A DNA stretch of 56,646 bases. Source: Actinomycetota bacterium (GTDB lineage: Bacteria; Actinomycetota; Actinomycetes; S36-B12; UBA5976). Where the stretch lies: positions 1-56,646 of the forward strand of contig VGBH01000004.1 in NCBI GenBank assembly GCA_016870575.1, written 5' to 3'. Shown here piece after piece: positions 10,083-20,287 of the stretch (its first letter is position 1; every line of letters begins with the position of its first letter). The notes under the pieces were generated by a model. The model did not search any database, was not told the DNA's origin, and saw only the letters and a list, made by a program, of their open reading frames with translations. Position numbers and translations under genes: made by a program.

Positions 10083-10567
10083 AGTCTTAACTCCGAAACT
10101 TTAACAACACCCTGATCATCTAATCCATTGCTGAGATTTGCAATCAACCCATGTTCCCCAAGTTGTGCTTCTGGATCAATTTCCATCCAAGGAATTAAAA
10201 CAAATTGTCTCTTGTGCGCCCTAGGATGAGGTAATGTTAAATTTTCCTCTTGTATTGATAAGTCTTCATAACTAATTATGTCAATGTCGAGTGTGCGAGG
10301 TCCATTCTTTATCGAGCGTTCACGATTTGCCAAAGCTTCAATTGCGCGAAACTGAAACAATAACTCTCTAGCTTCAAATCCTGTTTCTATTTCAAGCACT
10401 ACATTAAAGAAAGTAGGTTGATCTAAATTTACTTGTGGTGCAGTTTCATAAATTGATGAAGCCTTAATTATTTGGGTATTTGGTAGATTTGTTATTTTAT
10501 CTAATGCGAACTGCAAATAACCACCTTTGTCACCAAGATTAGAGCCAATTGAAAGTATGGCTTTCAT
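10079..10567 (-). CDS. folK: 6-hydroxymethyl-dihydropterin pyrophosphokinase
   Basis: Transfers pyrophosphate from ATP to hydroxymethyl-dihydropterin in folate synthesis. 162 aa, normal length. Diagnostic motifs: SIGSNLGDKGGYLQ at the N-terminus, then NGPRTLDIDIISYEDL and LPHPRAHKRQFVLIPW. It overlaps folB by 4 bp and DUF3180 by 4 bp in a tightly coupled fol operon. Confidence 0.97.
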   Translation of the reverse strand: MKAILSIGSNLGDKGGYLQFALDKITNLPNTQIIKASSIYETAPQVNLDQPTFFNVVLEIETGFEARELLFQFRAIEALANRERSIKNGPRTLDIDIISYEDLSIQEENLTLPHPRAHKRQFVLIPWMEIDPEAQLGEHGLIANLSNGLDDQGVVKVSELRL

Positions 10568-10920
10568 TTTTTGGTCTTATTCACAATCACAACTACATCT
10601 TCAATACCCATAGAACGAGCGGCTGCTGGCTTGTGAACGCTTACTTCAACCTCATTTACTGGATTGAATGTCAAACACATGTCAGCAATTTGATTAGCTA
10701 GCGTTTCTAGTAAATCATATTCGTTGTTAGCGATAACCTCACGTACTTGTTGAGTGACAAGATCATAATCAACCGTCTCATTTATCTGATCTGCTAATGA
10801 AGTGCGATTCAGAAGCATTAAGATATCAACTTCGAATTTTTGTTTGTTTATCTTTTCATGTGCATAAACGCCGTGGCGGCCATATTCACTAATTCCAATT
10901 AGTTTTATTTTTTCACTCAT
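10564..10920 (-). CDS. folB: Dihydroneopterin aldolase
   Basis: Cleaves dihydroneopterin to hydroxymethyl-dihydropterin. 118 aa. The sequence starts IKLIGISEYGRHGVYAHEK and has the tunnelling-fold features VDYDLVTQQV and LLETLANQIAD, ending VEVSVHKPAA. It overlaps folP by 8 bp upstream and folK by 4 bp downstream. Four consecutive folate steps are thus encoded together. Confidence 0.95.
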   Translation of the reverse strand: MSEKIKLIGISEYGRHGVYAHEKINKQKFEVDILMLLNRTSLADQINETVDYDLVTQQVREVIANNEYDLLETLANQIADMCLTFNPVNEVEVSVHKPAAARSMGIEDVVVIVNKTKK

Positions 10921-11737
10921 TAGATTCCATTATCTCAGCCAGTGCAGTAATTGCGCTAGCAGTTCCTTTAACATCGTGAACCCTTACTGCCCAAACTTTG
11001 TTTGCAGCGAGGTAAGCGTTCAACGCATGTGTTGCAGCGTCTTGATCAACCCCAAGTTCTCGTAAAAACTTTTTCCTAGAAGCCCCTACGAGTAAGGGAA
11101 AGCCAAGTGAATTTAATGTTGATATCTCCGAAATCAGCTGCCAATTGTGCTCTGGTAATTTTGCAAAACCGAGCCCTGGATCAAGAATTATGCGACTCGA
11201 CTCCATCCCAGCACCAAGCGCAACAGCAACCCGCTGCTCTAATTCTTCAATCACCTCAAGCACCACATTTGAGTAACTTGCATTTTCATACATATCAGCT
11301 GAATGATTTCGCCAGTGCATACAAATATATGGTGCACGTTTTTCTGCTACTGCAAAAACCATTTCTGGATCAGCAAGCCCGCCACTCACATCGTTAACAA
11401 TTGTTGCACCTGCACCTAAAGCTGCCATTGCAACCTCAGCTCGCATAGTATCTACTGATACACAAGCAAATTTGCTAACTTCACCCACAATTTCAATAAT
11501 GCGATTTAGTTCTTCGTTCACCGAGATACGTTCTGCACCAGGTCTTGTTGATTCCCCACCAATATCTACAACGTCTGCACCATCTTTTATTAGTTCTCTA
11601 GCATGATTTACGGCAGCTTCTACCTGAAGGTATTTGCCACCATCAGAAAACGAGTCTGGAGTGACATTCAGGATTCCAAAAATAAGTGTTCGATTCAATG
11701 AGGATAGTTGGTCTGGCAATCCATCAACTATTTGCAC
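10913..11737 (-). CDS. folP: Dihydropteroate synthase
   Basis: Condenses hydroxymethyl-dihydropterin pyrophosphate with p-aminobenzoate; target of sulfonamides. 274 aa TIM barrel. Signatures: ILNVTPDSFSDGGKY near residue 21, GGESTRPGA near 60, NDVSGG, LDPGLGFAK and GASRKKFL. Only 1 bp separates it from the folE stop upstream, supporting one transcript. Confidence 0.97.
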   Translation of the reverse strand: MQIVDGLPDQLSSLNRTLIFGILNVTPDSFSDGGKYLQVEAAVNHARELIKDGADVVDIGGESTRPGAERISVNEELNRIIEIVGEVSKFACVSVDTMRAEVAMAALGAGATIVNDVSGGLADPEMVFAVAEKRAPYICMHWRNHSADMYENASYSNVVLEVIEELEQRVAVALGAGMESSRIILDPGLGFAKLPEHNWQLISEISTLNSLGFPLLVGASRKKFLRELGVDQDAATHALNAYLAANKVWAVRVHDVKGTASAITALAEIMESNE

Positions 11738-11738
11738 A

Positions 11739-12329
11739 TTAACTACTTCGAATCAAATTCATAACTTCGGACCGAGCTGGATCTTCCTTTAGTGAACCTC
11801 GAGAAGTGCTAGTAATCGTAGTTGCACTAGTTTTCTTTATCCCACGCATTGACATACAAAGATGCTGCGCTTCAATAATCACAATAATGCCAGCCGGTTC
11901 AAGTTTTGCCTCAATTGCATCAGCAACCTGATTGGTTAATCGCTCTTGAACCTGTGGGCGCTTTGCATAAAGATCAACAACTCTGGCGAGTTTGGATAAT
12001 CCTGTTATCTTGCCTGCAAATCCCGGCAAATATGCAATGTGGGCCACGCCAAAAAACGGCAATAAATGATGCTCGCATATCGAATACACCTCAATATTTT
12101 TCACAAGTACTAATTCTTCATGACCCAAATCAAAATTAGTAGTGAGTAATTCAGCTGGATTTTCTGAAACCCCGGAAAAGATTTCTTGATAGGCACGGGC
12201 TACTCGTGCTGGCGTATCTTTCAAACCATCTCGGTTTGGATTTTCCCCTATAGCCTCAAGCAATTCAACAACTGCTCGCTGAATTCGATCAGTATCTAAT
12301 CTAGAAGTGTTTTGATCACTTGTTGTCAT
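11739..12329 (-). CDS. folE: GTP cyclohydrolase I
   Basis: Converts GTP to dihydroneopterin triphosphate, the first folate step. The ATG at 12329 ([15 protein letters not shown]) is chosen; it gives 196 aa, the normal size. The frame extends to 12413, but that extension lies within ftsH. Zinc ligands and active site are intact: [10 protein letters not shown] and [10 protein letters not shown]. The chosen start overlaps the ftsH stop by 14 bp, matching the conserved ftsH-folE order. Confidence 0.95.
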   Translation of the reverse strand: MTTSDQNTSRLDTDRIQRAVVELLEAIGENPNRDGLKDTPARVARAYQEIFSGVSENPAELLTTNFDLGHEELVLVKNIEVYSICEHHLLPFFGVAHIAYLPGFAGKITGLSKLARVVDLYAKRPQVQERLTNQVADAIEAKLEPAGIIVIIEAQHLCMSMRGIKKTSATTITSTSRGSLKEDPARSEVMNLIRSS

Positions 12330-14280
12330 TTTGACTCTGCTTGATTGAACCATTAAGTTCACTTTTGACTGGCACGGACACAGGAGGTAACTGACTCGGT
12401 ACTCGTTTTTCACTTCCAGTCCAAGCTTCGCGTCGATCTTTTCGGATTAGTGGTTCAAATATTTTTGCAACCTCTGCTTTATCTAATGTTTCTTTTTCCA
12501 TCAGAGCAAGAACTAGTGCATCAAGCACACTTCGGTTTTCAATCAAAATTTGATAAGCCTCGTGGTGGGCCGTTTCAATTAGGTTTCTTACCTCTTCATC
12601 AATCGCAGCAGCGATATCTTCTGAATAATCCCGGTGTTGTGTGAATTCACGGCCAAAGAATGGATCAGCGCCATCTCGCCCATATTTAATTGCTCCAAGT
12701 CGTTCAGTCATTCCATATTGAGTAACCATTGCGCGCGCTAACGCGGTTGCCTTTTCAATGTCATTGCTGGCACCTGTTGTTGGGTCATGAAAAACCATTT
12801 CTTCGGCAGCGCGACCGCCCAACATATATGCCAATTTATCTAGCATCTCGTTACGCGTAGTGGAATACTTTTCTTGATCAGGTAACACCATTGTGTAACC
12901 CAGTGCTCGACCTCTGGGCATAATTGTTACTTTGTGCACAGGATCACTTGTAGGTAATGCTGCAGCAACTAAAGCGTGACCGCCTTCATGATACGCCGTA
13001 ACTAATCGTTCTTTATCGTCCATTAATCGAGTGCGTTTTTGTGGTCCTGCCATCACTCGATCAATAGCTTCATCCAATAATTCATTTGTGATTGCTTCTT
13101 GATTAACTCGAGCGCTTAAAAGTGCAGCTTCATTTAAAACGTTTGCCAGATCAGCACCGGTAAATCCTGGTGTGCGTCGAGCAACAGCGAGCAAATCCAC
13201 ATCTTGCGCAAACGGTTTTCCTTTTGCATGTACTTTCAGAATTTGCTCACGTCCGGCCAAATCTGGACGTTCCACTGCAATTTGCCTATCGAATCTTCCA
13301 GGACGAAGAAGTGCTGGATCTAAAATATCGGGACGGTTAGTGGCAGCAATCATGATGACTGTTCCCTTATCATCAAAGCCATCCATTTCTACCAACATTT
13401 GATTTAGTGTTTGCTCTCGTTCATCGTGACCTCCACCTAAGCCTGCTCCACGTTGTCGACCAACTGCATCAATCTCATCAATGAAAATTATTGCTGGCGC
13501 ATTTGCTTTTGCTTGTTCAAACAAATCTCTAACCCTACTTGCACCAACACCAACAAACATCTCTACAAAGTCAGAGCCTGAGATAGAGAAAAATGGCACA
13601 CCAGCTTCACCAGCAACTGCCCTGGCTAAAAGAGTTTTACCAGTTCCCGGCGGTCCATATAAAAGCACGCCCTTTGGGATTTTTGCACCCATCTTTTTGA
13701 ATTTCTCCGGGTTTGCAAGAAAATCCTTGATTTCCACTAATTCTTCAACTGCCTCATCTGCACCAGCAACATCTGCGAAAGTTGTTTTTGGCATATCTTT
13801 AGTAATTTGCTTTGCACGGCTCTTGCCAAAATTCATTAAACGGCCGCCACCTTGCATTTGATTCATAAAAAAGAAAAGTAAAAATACGATTAGCGCAATT
13901 GGTAGTAGTGAAATTAATAGAGAGACCAATATGTTTTGAGATGGCACTCGAACCGTATATCCATCAGCGAGACGTCCCGCCTCTGCTTGCAGTTGCAATT
14001 CTTTCTGCAGTTCTAATCCCTGCCCCGTAACAAAATCAGTAATTGCAGAACTGCCATCTTTAAGTTTCAGTTCAAGGCGTTGATCGCGATCAATAATAAC
14101 CGCACTATCCACTTGATTACCCCGAATTAAAGAAAGCGCTTCTCCAGTGTCAATTCGAGTTGGACCTGTTGCCCGAGAAACTAAGTTGCTACCAATTAAG
14201 AGAAGAAGAGTGCCAATAAGAATCCAAAGCAGCGCACCTTTTTTTGAACGCTTCTTTTTATCTACTTTATTGTCGACCAA
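12316..14280 (-). CDS. ftsH: ATP-dependent zinc metalloprotease FtsH
   Basis: Membrane-anchored AAA protease that degrades membrane and regulatory proteins. 654 aa. Two membrane segments (about 14-36 and 114-140) flank a periplasmic domain; then Walker A GPPGTGKT (about 206), Walker [12 protein letters not shown], the SRH region and the zinc site HEGGH (about 434). The start is TTG at 14280, with AAGAGG ten bases upstream. A Pro-rich, polar tail follows the protease domain. First gene of the ftsH-fol cluster. Confidence 0.96.
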   Translation of the reverse strand: MVDNKVDKKKRSKKGALLWILIGTLLLLIGSNLVSRATGPTRIDTGEALSLIRGNQVDSAVIIDRDQRLELKLKDGSSAITDFVTGQGLELQKELQLQAEAGRLADGYTVRVPSQNILVSLLISLLPIALIVFLLFFFMNQMQGGGRLMNFGKSRAKQITKDMPKTTFADVAGADEAVEELVEIKDFLANPEKFKKMGAKIPKGVLLYGPPGTGKTLLARAVAGEAGVPFFSISGSDFVEMFVGVGASRVRDLFEQAKANAPAIIFIDEIDAVGRQRGAGLGGGHDEREQTLNQMLVEMDGFDDKGTVIMIAATNRPDILDPALLRPGRFDRQIAVERPDLAGREQILKVHAKGKPFAQDVDLLAVARRTPGFTGADLANVLNEAALLSARVNQEAITNELLDEAIDRVMAGPQKRTRLMDDKERLVTAYHEGGHALVAAALPTSDPVHKVTIMPRGRALGYTMVLPDQEKYSTTRNEMLDKLAYMLGGRAAEEMVFHDPTTGASNDIEKATALARAMVTQYGMTERLGAIKYGRDGADPFFGREFTQHRDYSEDIAAAIDEEVRNLIETAHHEAYQILIENRSVLDALVLALMEKETLDKAEVAKIFEPLIRKDRREAWTGSEKRVPSQLPPVSVPVKSELNGSIKQSQNDNK

Positions 14281-14357
14281 TGTTTATCAACCTCTTCTTA
14301 CCAGTAGCAATTCATCTGGTGGGATAACCGTAAACCACGTTAAGCTAAATGGCACTA

Positions 14358-14909
14358 TTAGGAGTACATATGTGGAGCAAGCACCGCCACATCTCGTAAA
14401 TTGCGATATTTTTCAGCAAAGTCAAGGCCATAACCAACAACAAAATCATTCGGAATATCAAACCCAACATATTTAACTGTAACTGATACTTTTGCGGCAT
14501 CCGGCTTGCGTAGCAGCGTCAATACTTCAACACTGCGAGCACCTCGAGATCGCAGATTAGATACTAACCAATTCAAAGTTAAGCCGCTATCAATTATGTC
14601 TTCAATTATTAAAACGTCACGTCCAATAACATCTTGATCTAAATCTTTATTAATTCGCACTACCCCACTTGACTTAGTGCCTGAACCGTAAGATGAAACT
14701 GCCATCCAATCTGTATCAGCATGTCGGGTCAAACACCTGATAAAATCTGCCATTAGGACTACTGCACCCTTTAATACCCCAACTAACAATAAATCCTTTT
14801 GTTCGTAATCTGATTCGACTTGTAGTGCCAATTCTTTTAACCGAATCAAGATTTGTTCTTCGGTTAAGAGAACTTTTGTCAGCTCTGCGCTAACTGCTTT
14901 CGATTCCAT
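14358..14909 (-). CDS. hpt: Hypoxanthine phosphoribosyltransferase
   Basis: Purine salvage enzyme making IMP or GMP from base and PRPP. 183 aa. The PRPP loop is VLIIEDIIDSGLTLNWL, preceded by LLLVGVLKGAVVLMADF; VGYGLDFAEKYRNL is the C-terminal signature. The ATG has a strong GGAGGAAAT just upstream. It lies 11 bp after tilS, a conserved tilS-hpt-ftsH order. Confidence 0.96.
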   Translation of the reverse strand: MESKAVSAELTKVLLTEEQILIRLKELALQVESDYEQKDLLLVGVLKGAVVLMADFIRCLTRHADTDWMAVSSYGSGTKSSGVVRINKDLDQDVIGRDVLIIEDIIDSGLTLNWLVSNLRSRGARSVEVLTLLRKPDAAKVSVTVKYVGFDIPNDFVVGYGLDFAEKYRNLRDVAVLAPHMYS

Positions 14910-14920
14910 ATTTCCTCCAA

Positions 14921-15877
14921 TTAGTGCGAGATAGTAAGCCGATTTCCACTGCGTTTCACTTCAAACCCGCCTGGTAAATTGATTTCTTTTTGACCATGCC
15001 AATCAGAGATAAGTTCATCAACAGTTTTGATATGAATTTGATGCAAACTCCCACTTGGAACACCTGAACTAATCAGCCATTGCTGAATTACTCTAGTTCG
15101 AATTGCTTGATGTAAATTAGTCAACGCCTGAACATCCAAATCATTTTCAACTAGACACTCTTTCAAGCAAATCATAGTTTGTTCAACAAAGTATTCACTA
15201 TCAACACGAAGTAATTGCGCAGAACGTACTAAACCTGAGATAACATCTTCACCTAATTCCTGTTGCAAAAATGGTAGAACGTTTTTGCGAACTCGAACTC
15301 GCAAATGAGTTTCATCTGAATTTGCTGGATCGTTGATAACTGAAAAAGTATCTGGTATGGATGCATGGACAATCCTTCTAGCTAACTCCAGTAATGGTCG
15401 AATAAATATTCCTCGAACTGGACTCATTCCAGCTAACGCTTTACTACCCGATCCTCTTACTAATCGCATAAGTACTGTTTCGGCCTGATCATCTTTTGTA
15501 TGACCTAACAAGACAGGTGCACCATTTAATGAATCACCGTATCTTTGCAAAATATCTAATCTAATCTCCCTCGCTCTTGCTTCGCGATTCTCTGCGGGAG
15601 TTGGTTCAGCGACAACAACTTCAACATCGCCTAATCCAAAATTAACAAGCTGGGTGCGTGCAAATTCAGCATTAGCAGCAGATAACTCACTCCATTGATG
15701 ATCAACAATTACAACTTTGACTGCCCAATTGTTTTTTTGAGCTAAGTCATGAGTTGCCAGCGCTAAAGCAACGGAATCGGGTCCACCACTGCATGCAACA
15801 ACTATGTTCGAACCAGTAAAGCCAGCGAGCGCAGACTCAACTGCTGACATAACCTGAAACTTTGGGTCTAATGCCAA
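14921..15877 (-). CDS. tilS: tRNA(Ile)-lysidine synthetase
   Basis: Modifies C34 of tRNA-Ile(CAU) to lysidine so that it reads AUA. The PP-loop SGGPDSVALAL and LLGHTKDDQAETVLMRLVRGSG are present. The frame is open from a GTG-less ATG at 15952, but the TTG at 15877 has TAGGAG 5 nt upstream and gives a start 17 residues before the PP-loop region begins; ATG 15850 is another candidate. Divergent from hppA. Confidence 0.92.
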   Translation of the reverse strand: MALDPKFQVMSAVESALAGFTGSNIVVACSGGPDSVALALATHDLAQKNNWAVKVVIVDHQWSELSAANAEFARTQLVNFGLGDVEVVVAEPTPAENREARAREIRLDILQRYGDSLNGAPVLLGHTKDDQAETVLMRLVRGSGSKALAGMSPVRGIFIRPLLELARRIVHASIPDTFSVINDPANSDETHLRVRVRKNVLPFLQQELGEDVISGLVRSAQLLRVDSEYFVEQTMICLKECLVENDLDVQALTNLHQAIRTRVIQQWLISSGVPSGSLHQIHIKTVDELISDWHGQKEINLPGGFEVKRSGNRLTISH

Positions 15878-16002
15878 TCTTGCTCCTACCGGCAAGCGCA
15901 AACGATACGGTAATTCCTGTACTTGTAGGTAATCACAATCTACTGACCCCACTGGCTAGACTCACTCCCCTACGCTCACTCGGTTCAACTGAGTCGACGT
16001 CA

Positions 16003-16026
16003 GGCCGACAACCAATTTGATCGGCC
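16003..16026 (+). promoter_or_regulatory. Hairpin in hppA 5' leader
   Basis: GGCCGA (16003-16008) and TCGGCC (16021-16026) form a perfect 6-bp stem around 12 nt, ending 4 nt before the Shine-Dalgarno sequence of hppA. Just upstream is an imperfect 17-bp palindrome, ACTCGGTTCAACTGAGT (15978-15994), next to a possible -10 TACGCT at 15971. These could be an operator and a leader structure; no function is shown. Confidence 0.35.
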
Positions 16027-16040
16027 TTCCAAGGAGGAAC

Positions 16041-18317
16041 ATGTTTCGCTCGACCTTGACTGCCGCAAGTACAAGTAACCTAGAAATTGCTGGCAGCAAT
16101 CAAACTCTAGTTTTACTAGTAGCTGTGATTTCAGCCTTAGCGTTGGTAATGGCTGTTGTGTTTCGCCGAGAAGTACTTGCTTTTGGTGAAGGCACAGCAA
16201 AAATGCAAGAGATTGCGAAAGCCGTACAAGAAGGTGCTGCTGCTTATCTTGCTCGACAATTTAAAACGCTTGCAATCTTTGTGGTGCTCATTTTTGGCTT
16301 GCTTTTCGTTCTGCCTGGCACTACCGACGTTCGAATTGGCCGATCGATATTTTTCGTCCTTGGAGCATTGTTCTCAGCCTTCATTGGCTATTTTGGAATG
16401 TCTTTAGCAGTTAAAGCTAACGTCCGAGTAGCAGCTGCTGCAAAAGATAGTGGAATTGATCAAGCAACTCGCGTCGCATTCCGAACGGGTGGAGCTGTTG
16501 GAATGGCAACGGTTGGACTTGGACTACTTGGTGCAGCTGTAGTTGTGCTGATTTATCAAGGTGAAGCTGCAAAAGTTTTAGAAGGTTTTGGTTTTGGCGC
16601 AGCGATGGTTGCAATGTTTATGCGCGTGGGTGGTGGCATCTTTACAAAGGCTGCTGATGTTGGTGCTGACCTTGTTGGAAAAGTTGAGCAAGGTATTCCA
16701 GAAGATGATCCACGAAACGCAGCAACAATTGCAGACAATGTTGGTGACAATGTTGGTGACTGTGCAGGTATGGCAGCAGACTTGTTTGAGTCATATGCAG
16801 TGACATTGGTTGCGGCATTAATTCTTGGTAAAGTTGCGTTCGGTGTTGAAGGTTTAGTTTTCCCACTTATTATTCCTGCAATTGGAGTTGTCACAGCAGT
16901 GATTGGTGTTTATATCACCAAGCCACGCAAAGGCGAAAATGGTTTGAAGGCTATTAACCGCGGCTTTGCCATCTCTGCAGTAATTTCGGCAACACTTTCG
17001 ACAATCGCGTCATATGTTTATCTTCCTGCATCCTTTGCAGGTTTTGCTGGTGTATCAGCAGAAATCACTTCCCTTAATGGTGATCCGAGACTCATTGCTA
17101 CGGTGTCAGTAATACTTGGTATTGCTCTTGCAGCAATTATTTTGCGAGTAACTGGTTACTACACTGGAACCGATAAAAAACCTGTACAAGATATTGGAAA
17201 AACATCACTAACAGGTCCTGCAACGGTAGTGTTGTCAGGTATTGCAATTGGTCTTGAGTCTGCAGTTGTAACTGCAGTAATTATTGGTGCAGCAGTTTAT
17301 GGTGCTTTCCTATTAGGTGGCTCATCTATTGCACTTTCACTATTTGCAATTGCGCTTGCAGGTACAGGTTTACTAACAACTGTTGGTGTGATAGTTGCCA
17401 TGGACACCTTTGGTCCAGTTAGTGACAATGCTCAAGGAATCGCTGAAATGTCTGGTGACGTTCATGGTGAAGCAGCAAAAATTTTAACCGAGCTTGATGC
17501 AGTTGGTAATACGACTAAAGCAATCACCAAAGGAATCGCGATTGCAACCGCAGTATTAGCTGCAACAGCGCTATTTGGTGCTTACCGAGATGCGATTATT
17601 CAGGCGGTTGATGAACTAGGCGCACAATTTGATTTGCTCGATGCATTTAACGTTACTAAACCAAACTCACTCTTTGGTCTATTAATTGGTGCGTCAGTTG
17701 TGTTCTTGTTTTCAGCGCTTGCAGTTAATGCTGTATCCCGCGCTGCAGGTGCTGTTGTATTTGAAGTGCGGAATCAATTTGCAACTCGACCAGGAATTAT
17801 GAATGGTACTGAGCGTCCAGAATATGGTCGCGTTGTAGATATTTGCACTAAAGACTCACTGCGTGAACTTGTGACTCCTGGCTTACTTGCTGTGCTAGCT
17901 CCAATTGCAGTTGGCTTTGGTCTGGGAGTTGGTGCACTTGCCTCATATCTAGCTGGCGCAATTGGTGCTGGCACCTTGATGGCAGTGTTTCTTTCAAATG
18001 CTGGCGGCGCATGGGATAACGCCAAAAAACTAGTTGAAGATGGTGTGCATGGTGGAAAGGGTTCACAAGCACATGCCGCAACGGTTATTGGTGACACTGT
18101 TGGTGATCCATTCAAAGACACCGCAGGACCTGCAATAAACCCACTAATCAAGGTAATGAACTTGGTATCAGTGCTTATTGCACCAGTTGTAATTTCATTA
18201 ACTCTTGCTGCAGAACCAAATACTGCACTACGAATGACAATTGCTGCAGTTGCAGTTCTTATTATTCTAGTTTCCATCTGGAATTCAAAGAGACGAGAAG
18301 TGAGCATTGCTGCTTAG
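16041..18317 (+). CDS. hppA: Proton-translocating membrane pyrophosphatase, K+-independent type
   Basis: Couples hydrolysis of pyrophosphate to proton pumping across the cell membrane. 758 aa with about 16 hydrophobic segments. The catalytic loop DVGADLVGKVEQGIPEDDPRN and the DNVGDNVGDCAGMAADLFES motif are intact. GNTTKAITKG carries Lys where K+-dependent enzymes have Ala, which predicts the K+-independent H+ class. The start at ATG 16041 is fixed by a very strong AAGGAGGAAC directly upstream. Divergent from tilS; followed by a strong terminator. Such a pump can recover energy from biosynthetic PPi. Confidence 0.95.
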   Translation: MFRSTLTAASTSNLEIAGSNQTLVLLVAVISALALVMAVVFRREVLAFGEGTAKMQEIAKAVQEGAAAYLARQFKTLAIFVVLIFGLLFVLPGTTDVRIGRSIFFVLGALFSAFIGYFGMSLAVKANVRVAAAAKDSGIDQATRVAFRTGGAVGMATVGLGLLGAAVVVLIYQGEAAKVLEGFGFGAAMVAMFMRVGGGIFTKAADVGADLVGKVEQGIPEDDPRNAATIADNVGDNVGDCAGMAADLFESYAVTLVAALILGKVAFGVEGLVFPLIIPAIGVVTAVIGVYITKPRKGENGLKAINRGFAISAVISATLSTIASYVYLPASFAGFAGVSAEITSLNGDPRLIATVSVILGIALAAIILRVTGYYTGTDKKPVQDIGKTSLTGPATVVLSGIAIGLESAVVTAVIIGAAVYGAFLLGGSSIALSLFAIALAGTGLLTTVGVIVAMDTFGPVSDNAQGIAEMSGDVHGEAAKILTELDAVGNTTKAITKGIAIATAVLAATALFGAYRDAIIQAVDELGAQFDLLDAFNVTKPNSLFGLLIGASVVFLFSALAVNAVSRAAGAVVFEVRNQFATRPGIMNGTERPEYGRVVDICTKDSLRELVTPGLLAVLAPIAVGFGLGVGALASYLAGAIGAGTLMAVFLSNAGGAWDNAKKLVEDGVHGGKGSQAHAATVIGDTVGDPFKDTAGPAINPLIKVMNLVSVLIAPVVISLTLAAEPNTALRMTIAAVAVLIILVSIWNSKRREVSIAA

Positions 18318-18326
18318 GTAAACAAT

Positions 18327-18362
18327 ACAAAGGTGGTAGGGATCATTCCTTACCACCTTTGT
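18327..18362. terminator. Terminator between hppA and the CopD-CtaG gene
   Basis: A 12-bp perfect stem, ACAAAGGTGGTA (18327-18338) with TACCACCTTTGT (18351-18362), followed by TTATTT. The right arm lies inside the last codons of the convergent gene, so one hairpin serves both and codes for its C-terminus (KGGKE). Confidence 0.85.
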
Positions 18363-20286
18363 TATTTAACTGCCTCAACATATCGTTATAAGCCTCTCGC
18401 TGCGAATCTCCAAAATTATCTGCTTGACGGTCTAATCTTGCAGCAAGTTGTTGATCTGATTTAGCCCACTGAACACCTAACGCAATAAATACCAACAGCA
18501 TCGGTAGTTCACCAAAACTCCAAGCAATCGCACCAGCTAATTCTTGATCAGCAATTGGATTTGCGAGCCATTTGGGTGCAACCTGGCCAAACCATCCGCC
18601 ACCAACAAGAGATGTGCTTTGCATCAAAATCAGTCCAAATACCGCGTGTAAAACCATTGACATCAAAACCAGCAGAAGTTTAAAGGGGTAGGCTAATTTT
18701 CTTGGTTGGAAATCCGTCCCAATTATTAGCCAGAAAAATAGATAGCCTGATAACACAAAATGAATATGCATCAACACGTGTCCCAGATGACTTGACATCA
18801 AATTAGTCATTAGGGATGAAAAATAGACAACATAAATTGAGCCGCTATAGATTGTGAGTGCCACGAGTGGATTAATAATCAACTTGCTATATCTACTTTG
18901 TAAAGTTATTAGAATCCATTCGCGAGGGCCAAGTAAATCAAATTCAGCCGATTTAATTGATCGTAAAGCTAAAGTAATTGGAGCCCCAAGGACTAGCAAT
19001 ATTGGGACAAGCATTCCTAATGCCATATGTTGAGTCATATGTGCACTCATTGACACCAGCGCATATCGGCTGATTTCAGTATTTGTCACCCACACTCCTA
19101 TAACAACACCAACTAACCATGATGTCGTTCGAAGTGCAGACCAGTTATCTCCTCTTTGGCTTAGTCGTCGCACGCCAATTAAATACAAAAATGTTGCAAC
19201 AGCACCGATTAGCAAAGTAAATGCGTCTGGAGTAAACGTAATGAAAGCAGAAACCCAATTAATTTGATCTGGCTCGGGGTATCCCGTTAACTGTTCAATT
19301 AAAGTTGTTGCTGATATTGACGCTTTTGGAAATGCAATATTTGCGATTACTGAAGAGATTGCCAAAGTACTTATCAATAAACCAACTTCAAGTAAAAGAA
19401 ATCTAATTGCACTAACTGAATTTTTAATCCATCTAGTTCGAAACAAATGAGCTATAAAGATTGCGGTGAAAGTAAGTGTGACTTTTGAAACCACTAATAA
19501 GCCATAGTCAGTAGTGAGTAACTGGGTGAGCGAATCGATTCGTGTGAGTGAATTTGCAACTCCAGACAAAATAACTGTAGCTAGCGAAATGCTTGCTAAT
19601 TTTCCAAAACGCTGAATAGCCTCTTTAGGAAGCACAACTTTTACTGAAGATAGGTGACGATATAAAGCAATAACTCCTGCCACCCAAATACTCATCCCCA
19701 GTACGTGTAAAAAGCCAGAGGTTGTAGCTAAAGCGTGACCAGAAATCCCAGCCGCATGAGCTGTAAGTGCTGAGAATGTAGCTGCAACGACCGAAACAAT
19801 TACCAGAAAACCAATAGTCTTGACAGATTTAGCAAAAATCAATACAAAAAACACAAATACAGAGATAGTTGCTGTCAGTAACAGAGCTCGAACAGTGTTT
19901 AACTCCCAAGAATAAGTAATAAGTAAATCAATTGAAAAAAATTCTGATCCCGAAACTCCCAAAATGTTTATCAAAAGCGATTGAGCAGCGACCAGTCCTA
20001 GTAAAGTCCAAGTTAAACTTGCCACTTTTGCATTACGTTTAAGTTTATTTGCAAATGGAGATAAAACATTTTTGTCATCATTTGGCAGGAACAGAACTAT
20101 TCCGATTAAGTACGACAAGGTGAGAATGCCAAGGAGTGCAGTCAGATACTCAGCAAGAGGTGTCAGTAAATATAGGAAAGGTCCAGCGTCCGGTATTCCT
20201 GTTGCTGGCTCACGCCACCAATTTCCCGATAATGCAAAAGCTGCAATCAGGGTTGGTATTCCTACAAACCATACTATGCGCTTCAA
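18343..20286 (-). CDS. CopD-CtaG fusion membrane protein (copper handling / cytochrome oxidase assembly)
   Basis: A 647-aa polytopic protein with roughly 15 hydrophobic segments. The first part (about 60-330) looks like a CopD domain, with GHALATTSGFLHVLGMSIWVAG; the second (about 345-600) is a caa3-type CtaG domain, with SAHMTQHMALGMLVPILLVL and HLGHVLMHIHFVLSGYLFFW containing the expected His/Met residues. Actinobacteria commonly carry this fusion (Rv0102-like). It probably supplies copper to terminal oxidase; no oxidase genes are in the window. The start lies just after the phosphatase stop. Confidence 0.85.
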   Translation of the reverse strand: MKRIVWFVGIPTLIAAFALSGNWWREPATGIPDAGPFLYLLTPLAEYLTALLGILTLSYLIGIVLFLPNDDKNVLSPFANKLKRNAKVASLTWTLLGLVAAQSLLINILGVSGSEFFSIDLLITYSWELNTVRALLLTATISVFVFFVLIFAKSVKTIGFLVIVSVVAATFSALTAHAAGISGHALATTSGFLHVLGMSIWVAGVIALYRHLSSVKVVLPKEAIQRFGKLASISLATVILSGVANSLTRIDSLTQLLTTDYGLLVVSKVTLTFTAIFIAHLFRTRWIKNSVSAIRFLLLEVGLLISTLAISSVIANIAFPKASISATTLIEQLTGYPEPDQINWVSAFITFTPDAFTLLIGAVATFLYLIGVRRLSQRGDNWSALRTTSWLVGVVIGVWVTNTEISRYALVSMSAHMTQHMALGMLVPILLVLGAPITLALRSIKSAEFDLLGPREWILITLQSRYSKLIINPLVALTIYSGSIYVVYFSSLMTNLMSSHLGHVLMHIHFVLSGYLFFWLIIGTDFQPRKLAYPFKLLLVLMSMVLHAVFGLILMQSTSLVGGGWFGQVAPKWLANPIADQELAGAIAWSFGELPMLLVFIALGVQWAKSDQQLAARLDRQADNFGDSQREAYNDMLRQLNNKGGKE

Positions 20287-20287
20287 A

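Noticed and set aside
12330-12413. Longer folE starting inside ftsH
   Set aside because: The extra residues lie antisense-free but within ftsH coding sequence and are not part of GTP cyclohydrolase; ATG 12329 fits.
16417-18307. Long frames antisense to hppA
   Set aside because: Shadows of the biased hppA codons; low-complexity products and no start signals.
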